64,000 nucleotides of DNA from Meghimatium bilineatum (lineage: Eukaryota > Mollusca > Gastropoda > Stylommatophora > Philomycidae). The translations under genes and the position numbers were made by a program. How positions within the stretch are numbered: the stretch's first letter is position 1; each line of letters starts with the position of its first letter. The notes under the pieces are model-generated. The model had not been told where the DNA came from and ran no database searches. It saw nothing but the letters and a program-made list of their open reading frames with translations. The stretch spans positions 36,681,129 to 36,745,128 of the forward strand of contig CM067315.1 in NCBI GenBank assembly GCA_034231615.1, written 5' to 3'. Below are positions 46,001 to 55,300 of the stretch, piece by piece.

Positions 46001-49000
46001 TCTAAACTTGCAAAACTTATAGTATGGAAATAAATATCAAGAAATGCAAAATAATGGCAAACAGAAATGACAACACGACTCCTGTTAACATCTATCTGGG
46101 TGAATTAACAGAAACTAGAAGATAAACCTTTAATGATTTAAATATTACTGATCTTATATGAGCAGTGATGGAAGAACTACCAAAGAAACAAAGACTACAC
46201 TTGAAATATCCTCGGCTACAACAATGTCGAGATTAAATACCATATGAAAGAGCAGATTAAGTACAGCAGTGAAAATCTATAGCCCTAGACCTATAAAATA
46301 AAAGTTATAATAGGCCCCATATATATTCTTTTGTAGAGATGTGAGTAGTTCATGAGTAGACAATTACAGCGGAAATGGAGAGAATACAAGCTTATGAAAA
46401 CAAAGCACCCATTATACAGAATATAAAACCAACGTATACGTGAGAAGCAAAATAAATACTCTTGCAAACAACTCAACAAGAACATCTCATGGCAGTGGTG
46501 AAGCGTCGAAAACTTGTTATTTGGCCAACACTATGCAATTCTGATTCTCTTTCCAAAACGTGAGGGTGGAATAAGTCTGGATTGATAATATTAAAGACTG
46601 GACAGGTAAGATTCTCCACACTTACATAAATTACTGATTACTGTATGCATAAAACAACTTTTATTTTTGTGCCGGGACATGCGGGAGTCCAAGGTAATGA
46701 GTGAGCAGATAGGTTTTCCGCACACGCTGCTACTAGGGCTGTTGGTCGAGCAGTGGATCGGGCAGAAATTTTAAACGCCCTACGGGAAAATGCACGAACA
46801 AATGACTGTGTATAAGTGACGATGACTCTTGTTATATGACTAGAATAAGGGAAATTGGTTTGAAATGTGGTGTCGCTAGAAAGGAGCAGTTTCATGAACA
46901 AAAATAAATGATGGTCAGTCAATGTATAATGGCGGATACACTCAAGGAGAGATCTGAGCACCTATGGCCTTAACCAGAGTGCAATGACAATGATCCACGA
47001 CTAATTGATAGAGAGGCATAGTGAAATTTTTTGGTTGATGTTTCCAGAGCTGGCACACCAACGACCCTGAGAAGGGTTAGGCCTACTTATTTATGGTGGT
47101 TGATGAATTTCTAAAGTTTAAAAACAGCTCCCCAAGAAGAAATAAATAAGACCCTTCTGCCGTTATAGGACCTGCATGACCGGGCGTAAGGATATATTAA
47201 TTTTAAATGCTTCAGAAAGAATATATATATGCCTCTCTCTCTCTATATATAATATTTATATGATGATGTTCCTCCTTCGCAAGCGAAGATGAGCATGGGA
47301 TTGAAAACAATAAATGTGATGAGCAAATAGAAAAGCAACAAAACATTAGTGATTGTCTAATTTGGTTTGTGAGTTCATAGATGCCCGATGAGTCCGATTC
47401 GTGAAAGGAAAGTTCTATTGCAGTGCATACAGGAGTGTAGAGGGTTTGGAGTAGGTGAGTTTTCGGATTTGGCCTTCCCCTTTCATCACTTATAATTTGC
47501 CCGTGTTCTATCTTTTTCATTAGTGATGCCAGCAGTGATCTGGGTGTCCCAAGCTGAGCAATCAAGGGCTGTAGTCTCCCAGGAGCTAGCATTAATGCTG
47601 CAGTGATTGAGAGTTTTTTCGGTGATCCTTGAAGCGCTATTTCTGTCTGCCGCTTGAACGTTTACCATAGCAAAGCACCCCATAGAATAATCTCTTTGGA
47701 AGACGCTTATGTAGGCATTAGGAAATCGTAAGGGGACGTGAAAGTCAATGTGGCTTAAATTACTTCCCTTGTTTTGGTAGCGTCCAAGAATCCATTTTTT
47801 GCATCACGTGAAACACTGACCACAGCAATTGTCTTTAGACAACGCGACGCAACTTTATTGTTTATAAAAGACAACTGTTTAATTTTTCTCATTCATTTGT
47901 GCATCGAATTACGTAACTAGAAGTTGGAAATACGCTGTGTACATTTTTCACCAAGCAATTAAATAAGCCTAGGTAAGTGATTTTTCTCTTTGCACACGTA
48001 TATGCATTAATTTGAATAAAATACAATGTTGTAACCATGTCTAACAAATGAAACAACCATTTTTCTCTTTATATACAAAATTTCATTAATTTTGGAAGTT
48101 GCCTGTAATTATTATCGAATTTTAAACAAACGCACTGCAGATCGGTCACGCATTCCTCAGCCGCCATCTTGAATACCGCTAATCTTTACTGCCGCGTCGA
48201 TAATTCTGAAATGTCTCTTATTTAAAGAAATTGACGTTTAACAACTACAATTCCTGCCTCTTTTAATTTCTTTAATTCATTTTTAAATGCTACTAGTAAA
48301 AAATCTAAGATTTATATGTAAAATAATTGAAATTATTGGTACAAGACCTTGCCGAGTGCGCGTACTTATGTACTATCATGCGTCCGTCGCCATGACGACT
48401 GAAGTGTTTTCTTAGTCACATCGGTCTGTTTCATGTTGATAATTTTACAAGAAACACATTTCAAATTAAATATATATTATTTATATTGTTTATGAAGTCC
48501 AATTTCTTATAATTCTCTCATGAATATTTCGTAAAATTCACTTTTTATTGAGACATGCTTTCTCCTTTCAGTAGGCCTAATAAACCAAATCATCAATGCA
48601 GACAACGTAAACTGCAGCATCTTCCAAACGTTCTCACTCTTTTTGATATCTTTGTCTCTTGTTGTTCATTATCAATTTTGCTCAATGTTCTACATAAGCC
48701 TATCTACTGAATAATGTAATAAAGTATAGGAAAAACGAAAAGGAAATTTTGAAAATTTGGTGCATATACCTACCTGGTAATTTATTCATACCTTTGACAT
48801 AGAATTGTTTATGTACATGTGTACCAAATGCCAATAATAATAATAATCAAATATTATATTTCAGATACAAAGAGGGCTGAGGTTACAGATTGCCAGCCAC
48901 ATGCATGTTGTCATAAAGGGAAGCATAGAAGAGATTTTAATTATGCTAATTAGACACTATTATTAATTATTAATTGGCTCTGGTTGAATCGGAAAATTAA

Positions 49001-50301
49001 CACAATGTACTAAACAGGTGCGTCTTGTCTTACCGAACAAGAAAATGTATAATTTGTTATATTTTTTATCCTAAATAATTAAAAAATGTGAAAAATGTTT
49101 ATGATACATTCAATTTCAATTATGCTAATTAGACGTCATTTTTAATTATTAATTAATTCTGGCTGCGTCAGAAAATTAGCATAATGTATACAACAGGTGC
49201 GTCTTGTCTTCACAAACACAAAAATGTACAGTTTGCAATATATTTTATCCTAAATAATTAAAAAATTTAATAAATATATATTAAATATGACAATGTGATT
49301 ATGCAAATTAGACGCCATTATTAATTATTTATTAACTCTGGCTGCATCAGAAACTTAGCAGAATGTAATCAACAGGTGCGTCTTGTCTTCACAAACACAA
49401 AAACATACAGTTTGCTATATATTTTATCCTAAATAATTAAAAAATGTGGAAAATGTATATGATACATTCAATTGCAATTATGCTAATTAGACGCAATTGT
49501 TAATTATTTATTAACTCTGCATGCGTCGGAAAATTAGCATAATGTAATCAAGAGGTGCGTCTTGTCTTCCCGAACAAGAAAATGTATAATTTGTCATATT
49601 CTTTTATGCAAATAACTACGATATTCATAAATTAGTGGCTCGGTTCTAAGGCAGGGCCGCAACTTTTTGACAACTGTCATTTTATATTTCCTTATATGTT
49701 CCATGTAATTATCTTGAGGCAAAAATTAATACGAAAAAAATTCGTAACTTTTTTCAGAATTGACGTAGAGACTTGGTTGAGGTATCGTTGGATTGCAATT
49801 TTCAAGGGCTATCTAACTGTGGTATTTAAAATGCTGTACACCCATTTTGAAAATTTTGTCCTAATGCCTAGCTTATGTAATGCGGACAATGTGGCAAGTC
49901 CATCGGAGTTTGGACCTAGTCAGCAGGGCATGGATTCTTTGTCTGGTACTCGATCCTGCCATGAAGTTTCTTAGGCACCGAAGGTGAAAAGAGTTAAGCT
50001 GTCGAGCGTGTTTCGATTAGACAGTCCACTGTGCGGTACACTTCCAACTTAGTTGTCAAACTGAGACCACGCCTGATCCAGACGTTGGCCCGAAGACTCC
50101 CGAATAATGCAGCGAGCAATACGGCGCAGAGCAATATTCTCGTCAATTGTAGCAGTTTGCGATAGGGTGCTGCCGAGATATACAAACTTATTGGCATTGT
50201 TGAATTTTTCGTCCCTTTACTGTGATTATTGGATCTGTATAGAGGTTCTGTATAGAATATTTATATACCTGTGAATTTGACGCCGGTACTGAGGCAGCCA
50301 T
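27816..50301 (-). CDS. UROD: Uroporphyrinogen decarboxylase, complete ten-exon gene
   Basis: UROD removes four acetate carboxyls from uroporphyrinogen III to give coproporphyrinogen III, a cytosolic step of heme synthesis. Ten minus-strand exons join with consistent phases and GT-AG ends to 1,116 nt, or 371 residues plus TAG; human UROD has 367 residues and also ten exons. Family signatures seen: [12 protein letters not shown] (two substrate-binding Arg at about 39 and 43), FSDILVIP (Asp 88), [33 protein letters not shown] and IANLGHG (His 342). The position of human Tyr164 is Phe 166 here, and the following Gly-rich loop is diverged. Introns of roughly 1.2-6.8 kb are loaded with retrotransposon debris and tandem repeats. 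The gene is divergent from the IQANK1-like gene at 52.2 kb. Exons 2-10 are secure; exon 1 is inferred from phase, donor and an in-frame ATG. Confidence 0.93.
28136..28309. mobile_element. Pogo/Tigger-like MITE (174 bp)
   Basis: Begins CAGTCAAATCCCATTATAAC and ends with the imperfect inverse (GTTATAAAGGGATG...GGGACTCCATTG), flanked by TA at 28,134-28,135 and 28,310-28,311. No coding capacity, so non-autonomous. It lies in UROD intron 9. Confidence 0.7.
28346..28602 (-). mobile_element. tRNA-derived SINE in UROD intron 9
   Basis: The minus strand starts GGGAGCCGCGTTAGCGCAGT; the A-box region is locally duplicated (TTAGCGCAGTGG and TTAGCGCACTGG). A GGTTCATTCC B-box and the same body as 12,124-12,372 follow. 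It is sense to UROD. Confidence 0.88.
29040..29165 (-). mobile_element. LINE-B-type 3' non-coding fragment
   Basis: Matches the block at 11,820-11,920 (TTCTCTGGGCTACACCCTGC versus TTCTCTGGACTACATCCTGC, and the following CTGCTACA...GATGCAGTGG). Confidence 0.6.
29463..29529 (-). CDS. UROD: UROD exon 9
   Basis: 67 nt. The acceptor is CTCAG|A; one base completes Arg, followed by [22 protein letters not shown], the family LQGNLDP motif. A nearby alternative AG at GGCAG breaks the frame. The donor is AAG|GTATGT. Confidence 0.94.
29770..30025 (-). mobile_element. LINE 3' fragment in UROD intron 8
   Basis: The minus strand reads [20 protein letters not shown] and [12 protein letters not shown], the terminal RGRPRxRWxDxIKxDL pattern of RTE-type elements. 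A second copy is at 34,440-34,560. Confidence 0.6.
30310..30358. repeat. (TA)n microsatellite
   Basis: About 49 bp of TA with one slip, in UROD intron 8. Confidence 0.9.
30820..30920 (-). CDS. UROD: UROD exon 8
   Basis: 101 nt, phase 0 to 2. It encodes [33 protein letters not shown] and the first two bases of Arg. The donor is CCAG|GTAAGC. Confidence 0.95.
31440..31700. repeat. Dispersed repeat with TTGAAAAAGGTCCC core, copy 2
   Basis: Same blocks as 23,790-24,190 in the same order and orientation: TTTCTTGAAAAAGGTCCCAG and GCCACTGCGGCACATTCCAT. In UROD intron 7. Confidence 0.55.
32301..32438 (-). CDS. UROD: UROD exon 7
   Basis: 138 nt, phase 0 to 0. It encodes [20 protein letters not shown] and the helix leading to LDQVPM, equivalent to the family LFESHAGHLGP region with its conserved Ser. 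The donor is ATG|GTAAGA. Confidence 0.95.
32860..33120. repeat. Dispersed ~290-bp repeat, copy 2
   Basis: Shares CATGTCATAAAAG, GTTATAAACCATGACAA and TTCTCTGGACTACATCCTGC with copy 1. More diverged in its middle. Confidence 0.65.
33639..33799. repeat. 18-bp tandem repeat A, nine copies
   Basis: Perfect units TCTAATGTGTCATTACCC in UROD intron 6. Perfection implies recent expansion. A period divisible by three keeps frames open, which explains the MCHYPL-type ORF seen there. Confidence 0.97.
34063..34332. repeat. 18-bp tandem repeat B, 15 copies
   Basis: Units CTTATGCAYAAAYCCCAT with variants, unrelated in sequence to repeat A but with the same period and only 264 bp away in the same intron. 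Open on both strands because 18 is a multiple of three. Confidence 0.95.
34440..34560 (-). mobile_element. LINE 3' fragment, second copy
   Basis: Matches 29,770-29,905 (CAAGGCCAGATGTGTCACCT, TGGTTGCATTGAGTCCATGT). UROD intron 6, about 90 bp downstream of exon 6. Confidence 0.6.
34649..34813 (-). CDS. UROD: UROD exon 6 (Tyr-to-Phe at substrate site)
   Basis: 165 nt, phase 0 to 0. It opens with [14 protein letters not shown] where the usual family sequence is WTLMxYMxEGGG. The invariant Tyr is read as TTC (Phe) and the Gly triplet is missing. The rest ([27 protein letters not shown]) fits the family well, so the exon is not decayed. Confidence 0.93.
35024..35335 (+). mobile_element. LINE-A 3' end, 5'-truncated
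   Basis: Reads [40 protein letters not shown] and [18 protein letters not shown], then a short GAAGAAGG tail. Similarity to the 2.4 and 56 kb copies is high. It is antisense to UROD. Confidence 0.88.
35339..35362 (-). pseudogene. Duplicated 5' end of UROD exon 4 with its acceptor
   Basis: On the minus strand a T-rich tract and TTTTGCAG acceptor precede the first eight codons of exon 4 (PIHRFNLD). The match to 38,999-39,022 continues into intron 3. It sits in UROD intron 5 on the coding strand. Use after exon 5 would hit TGA after a few codons. Confidence 0.85.
35382..35729. repeat. 47-bp tandem repeat, about 7.4 copies
   Basis: Units AATTAGATACATAATATAGA + TTAGTCAACAAGA... + ATTTAACATCAG. 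The same unit occurs about twice at 39,049-39,135 beside the real exon 4, showing where the array came from. Confidence 0.95.
36063..36224 (-). CDS. UROD: UROD exon 5
   Basis: 162 nt, phase 0 to 0. It encodes [34 protein letters not shown] and [10 protein letters not shown], clear UROD core sequence. The donor is CCT|GTAAGT. Confidence 0.95.
36240..37190. other. UROD intron 4, left part: nothing recognised
   Basis: Ordinary AT-rich intronic sequence with no repeat or exon visible. Confidence 0.35.
37195..37400 (-). mobile_element. RTE-type LINE 3' end
   Basis: The minus strand reads [40 protein letters not shown] and TSALCAN, a typical RTE terminus. Same family as 39,365-39,560 and 52,345-52,560. 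Confidence 0.7.
37540..38700 (-). mobile_element. Old RTE LINE, interrupted
   Basis: The minus strand reads, with shifts, a pre-RT linker (RRIEYY..., EDSIWSL) right of the insertion and [19 protein letters not shown] left of it. It is split by the plus-strand RTE at 37,764-38,266. Confidence 0.65.
37764..38266 (+). mobile_element. RTE 3' end nested in an older RTE, 12-bp TSD
   Basis: Reads [35 protein letters not shown] and [20 protein letters not shown], and ends in a GATGATGATG tail. AATGACCATATA flanks both sides (37,752-37,763 and 38,267-38,278). Confidence 0.9.
38924..39022 (-). CDS. UROD: UROD exon 4 (catalytic Asp)
   Basis: 99 nt, phase 0 to 0. It encodes [20 protein letters not shown] and following residues; the Asp of FSDILV is the conserved residue that contacts the pyrrole nitrogens. 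The first 24 nt of this exon, with its acceptor and intron flank, are duplicated at 35,339-35,362. Confidence 0.95.
39049..39135. repeat. 47-bp repeat, about two copies, next to UROD exon 4
   Basis: Same unit as 35,382-35,729, beginning 27 bp inside intron 3. Confidence 0.9.
39365..39560 (-). mobile_element. RTE-type LINE 3' end
   Basis: The minus strand reads [17 protein letters not shown] and [11 protein letters not shown]. Close relative of 37,195-37,400. Confidence 0.7.
39885..40650 (-). mobile_element. Decayed LINE-B with RNase H, in UROD intron 3
   Basis: The minus strand reads [14 protein letters not shown] (also in LINE-B), [11 protein letters not shown] (RNase H first Asp), [20 protein letters not shown] and [20 protein letters not shown]. 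Several stops and frame changes. Confidence 0.75.
40660..41690. other. UROD intron 3: nothing firm
   Basis: The left part may extend the LINE-B relic upstream; no clear motif. The rest is unique-looking. Confidence 0.3.
41695..41940 (+). mobile_element. RTE LINE 3' fragment
   Basis: Decayed frames read [19 protein letters not shown] and then a HYGMTKSQ-type tail, homologous to 5,735-5,980. Confidence 0.65.
42146..42225 (-). CDS. UROD: UROD exon 3
   Basis: 80 nt. It completes the split Glu codon and encodes [14 protein letters not shown] and [11 protein letters not shown], matching the family segment ahead of the PLRRF motif. The donor is ACAG|GTACAG and the exit phase is 0. Confidence 0.93.
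42405..42665. repeat. Dispersed ~290-bp repeat, copy 3
   Basis: Shares GGGTGGAGTTGACTGTCC, CATGCTGAAGTCAGATGTGT, AAAGGCGCAGA and TGTAAACCATGACACAATGC with copy 1. UROD intron 2. Confidence 0.7.
42745..43000 (+). mobile_element. RTE LINE 3' fragment
   Basis: Reads [36 protein letters not shown] and [11 protein letters not shown], ending in a short TTATTATTATTATT tail. Confidence 0.7.
43024..43070. repeat. TA/CATATA microsatellite
   Basis: Imperfect TA-rich run in UROD intron 2. Confidence 0.8.
43383..43488 (-). CDS. UROD: UROD exon 2
   Basis: 106 nt, phase 0 to phase 1. It encodes [16 protein letters not shown] and then the substrate-binding [11 protein letters not shown], which carries the two conserved Arg residues. 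The acceptor has a T-rich tract and the donor is CCAG|GTAATA. Confidence 0.93.
44290..44960 (-). mobile_element. RTE reverse transcriptase fragment in UROD intron 1
   Basis: The minus strand reads [40 protein letters not shown] (catalytic FADD) and, after a shift, [20 protein letters not shown] and FTYLGSII. Confidence 0.8.
45035..45990 (-). mobile_element. RTE reverse transcriptase fragment
   Basis: Reads [60 protein letters not shown] and [20 protein letters not shown]. Several frameshifts. Confidence 0.75.
46015..46290 (+). mobile_element. RTE RT fragment, opposite orientation
   Basis: Reads [20 protein letters not shown] and [13 protein letters not shown], followed by degenerate sequence. 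Confidence 0.5.
46665..47010 (+). mobile_element. RNase H-bearing LINE fragment (LINE-B-like)
   Basis: Reads [12 protein letters not shown] and then [20 protein letters not shown] and LRENARTND, the RNase H C-terminal motif and following helix. Confidence 0.65.
47255..47695 (-). mobile_element. Zinc-finger RTE LINE 3' end
   Basis: The minus strand ends in the C2H2 finger (CMHCNRTF...RIGLIGHL, its distal part broken by a stop) and TTGCGAAGGAGGAACATCAT, the same terminus as at 15.2 and 61.6 kb. Confidence 0.8.
47700..48935. other. UROD intron 1 or alternative promoter zone
   Basis: No repeat recognised. It contains a YY1-like GCCGCCATCTTG at 48,160-48,171 overlapping a possible alternative UROD ATG, and a few CpG-bearing stretches (48,350-48,400). 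Confidence 0.35.
48941..49620. repeat. 179-bp satellite monomer, about 3.8 copies
   Basis: Starts of TTATGC(T/A)AATTAGACG units at 48,941, 49,120, 49,299 and 49,478 are spaced exactly 179 bp. Each unit holds AGGTGCGTCTTGTCTT and an ATCCTAAATAATTAAAAAAT block. Nucleosome-sized, in UROD intron 1. Confidence 0.95.
49885..50215 (-). mobile_element. Zinc-finger RTE LINE fragment beside UROD exon 1
   Basis: The minus strand reads [20 protein letters not shown] and TKLEVYRTV. It lies about 50 bp into intron 1. Confidence 0.75.
50269..50301 (-). CDS. UROD: UROD exon 1 (start exon, inferred)
   Basis: ATG followed by ten codons ([11 protein letters not shown]), ending at a CAG|GTATAT donor in phase 0, which is the phase exon 2 needs. 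Start exons of UROD are short and poorly conserved, so homology cannot confirm it. A competing ATG with a weaker donor lies at 48,150-48,167 beside a YY1-like motif. A LINE fragment begins only about 50 bp into the intron. Confidence 0.55.
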
Positions 50302-51429
50302 ACTGAGTTATATAAGCACCGGCACAGTACCGCGCTAAATCTACAATTCAACATAACGATAAAGTTCATATTATTCATTCACTAAATTTATTACATAGAT
50401 TGCAACAGTCGCAATATAACTCTAAATAACAGTCTATGTACATTTTAATATAGGTCTATATGTTATTGTTAGAAATAAATGGATAGTGTCATGACATTTG
50501 TACCGGGACTGCCAATGTTTACATGTGGCTGGTCTTATAGTTTCATTTACGGTAGTGTTATAGTAACGGCAACTGGCTAATAATTTGTCCTTATATACAG
50601 CCACTGTCAGTTAGGGTGAAAGAAAATTATAAAGGTAAATATTGTTTGTTTGTTAAATGGGGGATTAAGCCTCTTAGCTGAGGCACGATCCTCTCAACCT
50701 AAGACAGAAGTCGATTTTGGTTATATCAGGCCGATAAAGGTAAATAAAAGCGCTTTGATGCTATTTTAACATTTATAGTATAAATTATACCCTGTTCACT
50801 CTAAGAATGAAGAGGGTCAATGCTTCTGATTGGTTGTTGGATGCAGTCAGAAAGCATATTATAATCGATAGTTAAGTGCACGCATGCGATTGTTCCGTCT
50901 GTGGGTCTCATCAATGGCCCACTAGACAAATCACCCATGCAACAGAAAACCTTAGTAGATGACATGCCGTTATAGTATAGACCTATTGAGGTTATCTTCT
51001 TATAGAAGCTTCGTAACACGTCAGCTATATAATTATGCTTCTCGTGCTTTTTGTTGTTGCAATGTTTTTCTTATACTTTATTTGTATATAGCCTATATAG
51101 GCCTATGCACCATCTGTGGTTGGGAGGGAGCCAGAGATATACTTATACTGCACAGCACTGGGGAGGAGGAAACTGACAACACTGTTTTTTTCCTATGGCT
51201 GAGGCCTATCATAGAGGCACAGTGACTCAGGACGTGACAATCCTTTACATTTGTACATTTGGTTGCATGCCTGGAGCAATAGAGAAGTTCGGCATAGCCA
51301 GTAGTCAATTGGTGGCAGGGAATAAGCACAGTGAACCCTATTTTGGCTGCAGTAGCTCAGAGCAGTGCATAGGTTGAAACCTACCTTCCTGATGGTGTGA
51401 TAGTTATTCTCTGGCCTGAGGTGGGCCAA

Positions 51430-51610
51430 AAATCCATACAGTTCCCAGCAATATAATGCTATGAAACAGGTATATATCTCTGCAATGAACTCTCTGCATT
51501 TTTCTATTATATTTCTCATGCTAAAGATGTGATCCCTAGTACCTATGTTCTGTCTAAAACCTGCCTGAACTATATTTATTTCTCTGTTGTTCAATTTAGC
51601 ATGAATAAGG
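51430..51610 (-). mobile_element. RTE RT fragment
   Basis: The minus strand reads VQAGFRQNIGTRDHIFSMRN and IIEKCREFIAEIYTCFI, the RT QAGFR-to-catalytic-Asp segment. Confidence 0.75.
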
Positions 51611-51664
51611 TTGTATAAATAAAATTTGTTTTAACATAAATGCTTGTTAAAAAATAAAAATTCT

Positions 51665-51850
51665 TTACTGACTTGTAAAGGTATGTCCCATGGCAGCAAC
51701 CTGAAGTCAGGGATGAAGATAACTCTTCATGTAATAAGCCACAGCAATTATTAGGTGGGGTGGCCAGTTCCCTTCCTTGCTATCTTTACCTCCCCTAACT
51801 CATGTGTCAGGTACTCATTTACAGCTGAGTCAACTGGACTGACTTATATA
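51665..51850. mobile_element. Probable SINE body
   Basis: CCATGGCAGCAACCTGAAGT, then GGTGGCCAGTTCCC, CTATCTTTACCTCCCC and TCATTTACAGCTGAGTCAAC. I recognise this as a gastropod-type SINE pattern only from memory; no second copy in the window. Confidence 0.35.
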
Positions 51851-51968
51851 TTAGACATTACTGGGGGAAATATGGGAATTAAACTTATATATTAGACATT
51901 ACTGGGGGAAATATGGGAATTAAACTTATATATTAGACATTACTGGGGGAAATATGGGAATTAAACTA
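51845..51968. repeat. 41-bp tandem repeat, three copies
   Basis: Three near-identical units with TTAGACATTACTGGGGGAAA. They begin at the end of the SINE-like piece. Confidence 0.92.
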
Positions 51969-52171
51969 TAGCATATTTTTTGTTAGGATATTGTATTAAA
52001 GTCCCATGTTATGTATTCTAGATAACTAGCACACAAAAGTGTACAGTATATGGTAAATAATCTCTATTTGCAATATTAGTTCACACTTATGATTCTTTTC
52101 AGATTTTTAATCTTTAGCAGTCATGTTCTAGGTGGGGATCAGTTGATCTGTTTATCCAACTGAAGGTAACA

Positions 52172-52304
52172 ATGCCACCGAAAGGTACAAAATTTCCACC
52201 AGAGAAGAGTTCAACACCTAAACTGAAATCAGGCTCATCTGAAAGTCCTCCGAAATCCTCCTCACCAAAGACAAAAAATGTAGCAAAATTGAAGAAGGAA
52301 GGAG
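52172..52304 (+). CDS. IQANK1: IQANK1-like exon 1
   Basis: ATG in the context aacaATGCCACC, then 44 codons of Lys/Ser/Pro-rich, probably disordered sequence (MPPKGTKFPPEKSS...). The donor GGAG|GTAAAT is phase 1. Reading on hits a stop within a few codons, which supports splicing here. Confidence 0.65.
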
Positions 52305-55300
52305 GTAAATGATTATGGTATACACAAAATTAGTTAGAAATTGTTTCTTTCATGCTGCATGTAGCATATAGGGCAGAGGTTTTGATTCTCCATGTGATTT
52401 GGTCCGCTGCCTGCAGTTTTAGTTCTTGTATGGTCTTACAGTCTATTATTTCCCCTTCTTTAAGTGTAGTGTTTTTTAGGGTTGCTTTAGGCCTTCCTCA
52501 TTTTCTTTTACCCTCAGGTGTCCACATAAGGGCTAGTTGGTTTATTATATTTTAATTTAGTCTTAAAACAAGAGATACATGTCTATAATAATACCCTTAA
52601 CCCGTTAGTGTTATAGATGTGCAATATTGGAGGACTCATTATAAAAGCCCTCCAAACATTTCTGTCTTCAACCACTCAGATAAGAATAGAAAAATAATTA
52701 TGCCCAGACTATTCATTGATGTTGTAAATCCATGATTTTCCTAACCACCTGTTATTCTTCCACAATCAACTGTTCCTTATGAAAATTATAAAGAGCAGTA
52801 AATGGCAGTTTCACATTGAGCAATCAAAAGGTCTTCATCAAGAAAAGGATGAACAAACACAGAATGAAACCACAAAATTAAACAGAGACGAAATGCAACA
52901 CAATAGTAATGTAATAGACAGTATACATGTCTGGGAAACAACAGCTAGAGACAAAGAGAGGCAAGAACCATGGAAATGTGATTACAAGATGAGAAAGTGG
53001 GGTAAATGAGACAGAGAGAAAATGCAAAATTGAAAACAAAAGTATTAAAATTTTGGTTCTTTCCCAGATCCTAGGACTATTTTTCATACTTTTAAGAAAT
53101 CTGAGATGATCTGAAATTTTTTGTAGTTTGTGACATCACTCTCTTGGTTCGTTCCTAGTTACAAAATGGCTAATGCAACTATGCTGAACTTTCAACTGAT
53201 ACAAATGCAATACGTTTGTTACAGATGTGAGGAGTGTTCCCAGATGAAAAATATTCACAGGGACATGCTGTGACATTAGCCTACTATGCTGAGGGAAGTA
53301 TTCACTGAAAATGCTACTATAACAGCGTGGTGCCACTTGAAAAGCTACCTTACCAAGTTTATGTGGCGATCTAGGCTACAGACGAACGTTAATACCATAA
53401 TGGATAAATTAACAGAAATTGGCACCCTGCCTAGGTGGCAGTAAGAACAATTGCAGAATTCTATATTTGTCTCAAAAAAATTTGGCAATGTCATTATTTA
53501 CGAAAATAGTACTGCTTGCATCTTTGTGCAGCATTTACCGATATATCTTCTTCTTCTTCTGTGTTCAGCATCTGTGGTCATGCTTACTGGTATATACCAT
53601 CAATGACATTTCTACATATGTATTGTTTTCTTTTTTCTATTACCTATTGTATTATCTATTACCATAGACTAATCATGGTACCACATACGATCAAATTTTT
53701 TTTAATTATATAAATGAAATGATACAGAGCATGTGGGTGTTGTAAATATTTTTTTTACCGGGTATCTGTAATTTGACATTTAAAATGTATTTTTTGATAC
53801 TTCTGTTTTCATGGAGACTAGTCTGTAAGTAATTCCTCTAATTTTGCTTGTATTCTGTTGAGGAGGATCTTTAGCATCACATTGCTAGCGTAGCTTTTAT
53901 GTTAATAACATAGCTTATTATGGACTAATAAGTTTGTATTTCTTGCACAGTTTCAGATTGTATTTCTTAGGAAGTGGTATCACTGATGACTGTGTCAATT
54001 TTCTAGCCCATGTTTTTCTAGTTCTAAGCTTCTGGTAGATGGCTGTTATAATATCTTGATCAATATGTCTTGTGTATGTTTTATAAATAACGATACCATG
54101 TTTTTAAAAGACATTATAATGGAAAATTAGATGACATGACAGTATGTTTGCATGTGTACATAGTAATTTACTAGCAGTGTATTTATTTTCACTATAGTGA
54201 GATTTTTATTTGTACAATTGATTTAAAAAAAAAATTATTTTTATAATTGATCAGTTAGCAGTAAGTAGATAGACATATAAGAGGCGAACGTGTGAAGTGC
54301 ATGATTGGAATCTTTTAGAAGTGATGGTAGTGCCTCAACCATGGTAGGAAATATGCTATCTAGGGGTCTGATATGAACATTACTAACACTGGCCCACAGA
54401 GATGGATATCCACAGAAAGATGTATGGGAGCACTGAGGAGCTTTCAAATACAGCAGCATTTATTAAGAAAACAGGACTTGCTGTGTAGACATGTCAAACT
54501 GCAAACGAGAAGAAGAACATTACTAAGGATAACAATGACTGTGTGGTGTAGCCCTATCAATAATATGATAAATAATTCACAATTTAATCTATGTTGTATG
54601 CAAGAAATGAGCAGAAATTTGTTTGTCCTTCATTTCATAAATTGGTTCTCTCTGTTGTTTATTGTGCATTAGGTATTCTGAAACATATCCACAATGAAGG
54701 AATGTATATATTTCTTGGATGCACTATAGATACTCCCATTCTGAAAATGAGTTAGGGCCTATCTGTTAGGACCATCAATCTGCTTTCTTTAATCTCTTAC
54801 AAAAGCTAGAGTGTTTATAGACCAGAGACACACACAGTATTACAATACTAATGATCACAAAGAATCAAGTGTGGTATGTCATGAATGGCACAGGCAGAAA
54901 ATACAATAGGTAGACTACATGAGTCTCCACCTTGCAAAATGGAGGAGAGTGGCCTCTGATGAAGCAATGATTCCATCATAATTACCCTTGGGAAAGAATG
55001 TACAATGTAGGGCAGTGGAATAGCAAATCTTTAATTAATCTATTGATAGCAGATAACTCAGGAGATGAATATGTCATATTATTCACAGATGGATCTATTC
55101 ATAGTAGTGATAAATCTGGCTGGGGTTTTATAGCTGGTTCAAGTGGTAAAGTGATTACCAAGCTCAACATAGTAGTGATACATCTGGCTGGGGTTTTATA
55201 GCTGGTTCAATTGATAAAGTGATTACCAAGCTCAACAGAGAATGTAGGACACACAACTTCCAGTATGTGGACTGAGGCTGTTACTGCAGCTCTCCAGTTA

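Larger units (their letters stand above)
50302..52171. promoter_or_regulatory. Divergent intergenic region between UROD and the IQANK1-like gene
   Basis: 1.9 kb between two divergent starts; it should hold both promoters if exon 1 of UROD is right. No TATA or initiator is convincing. A LINE scrap, a SINE-like piece and a tandem repeat occupy its right half. Confidence 0.4.
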
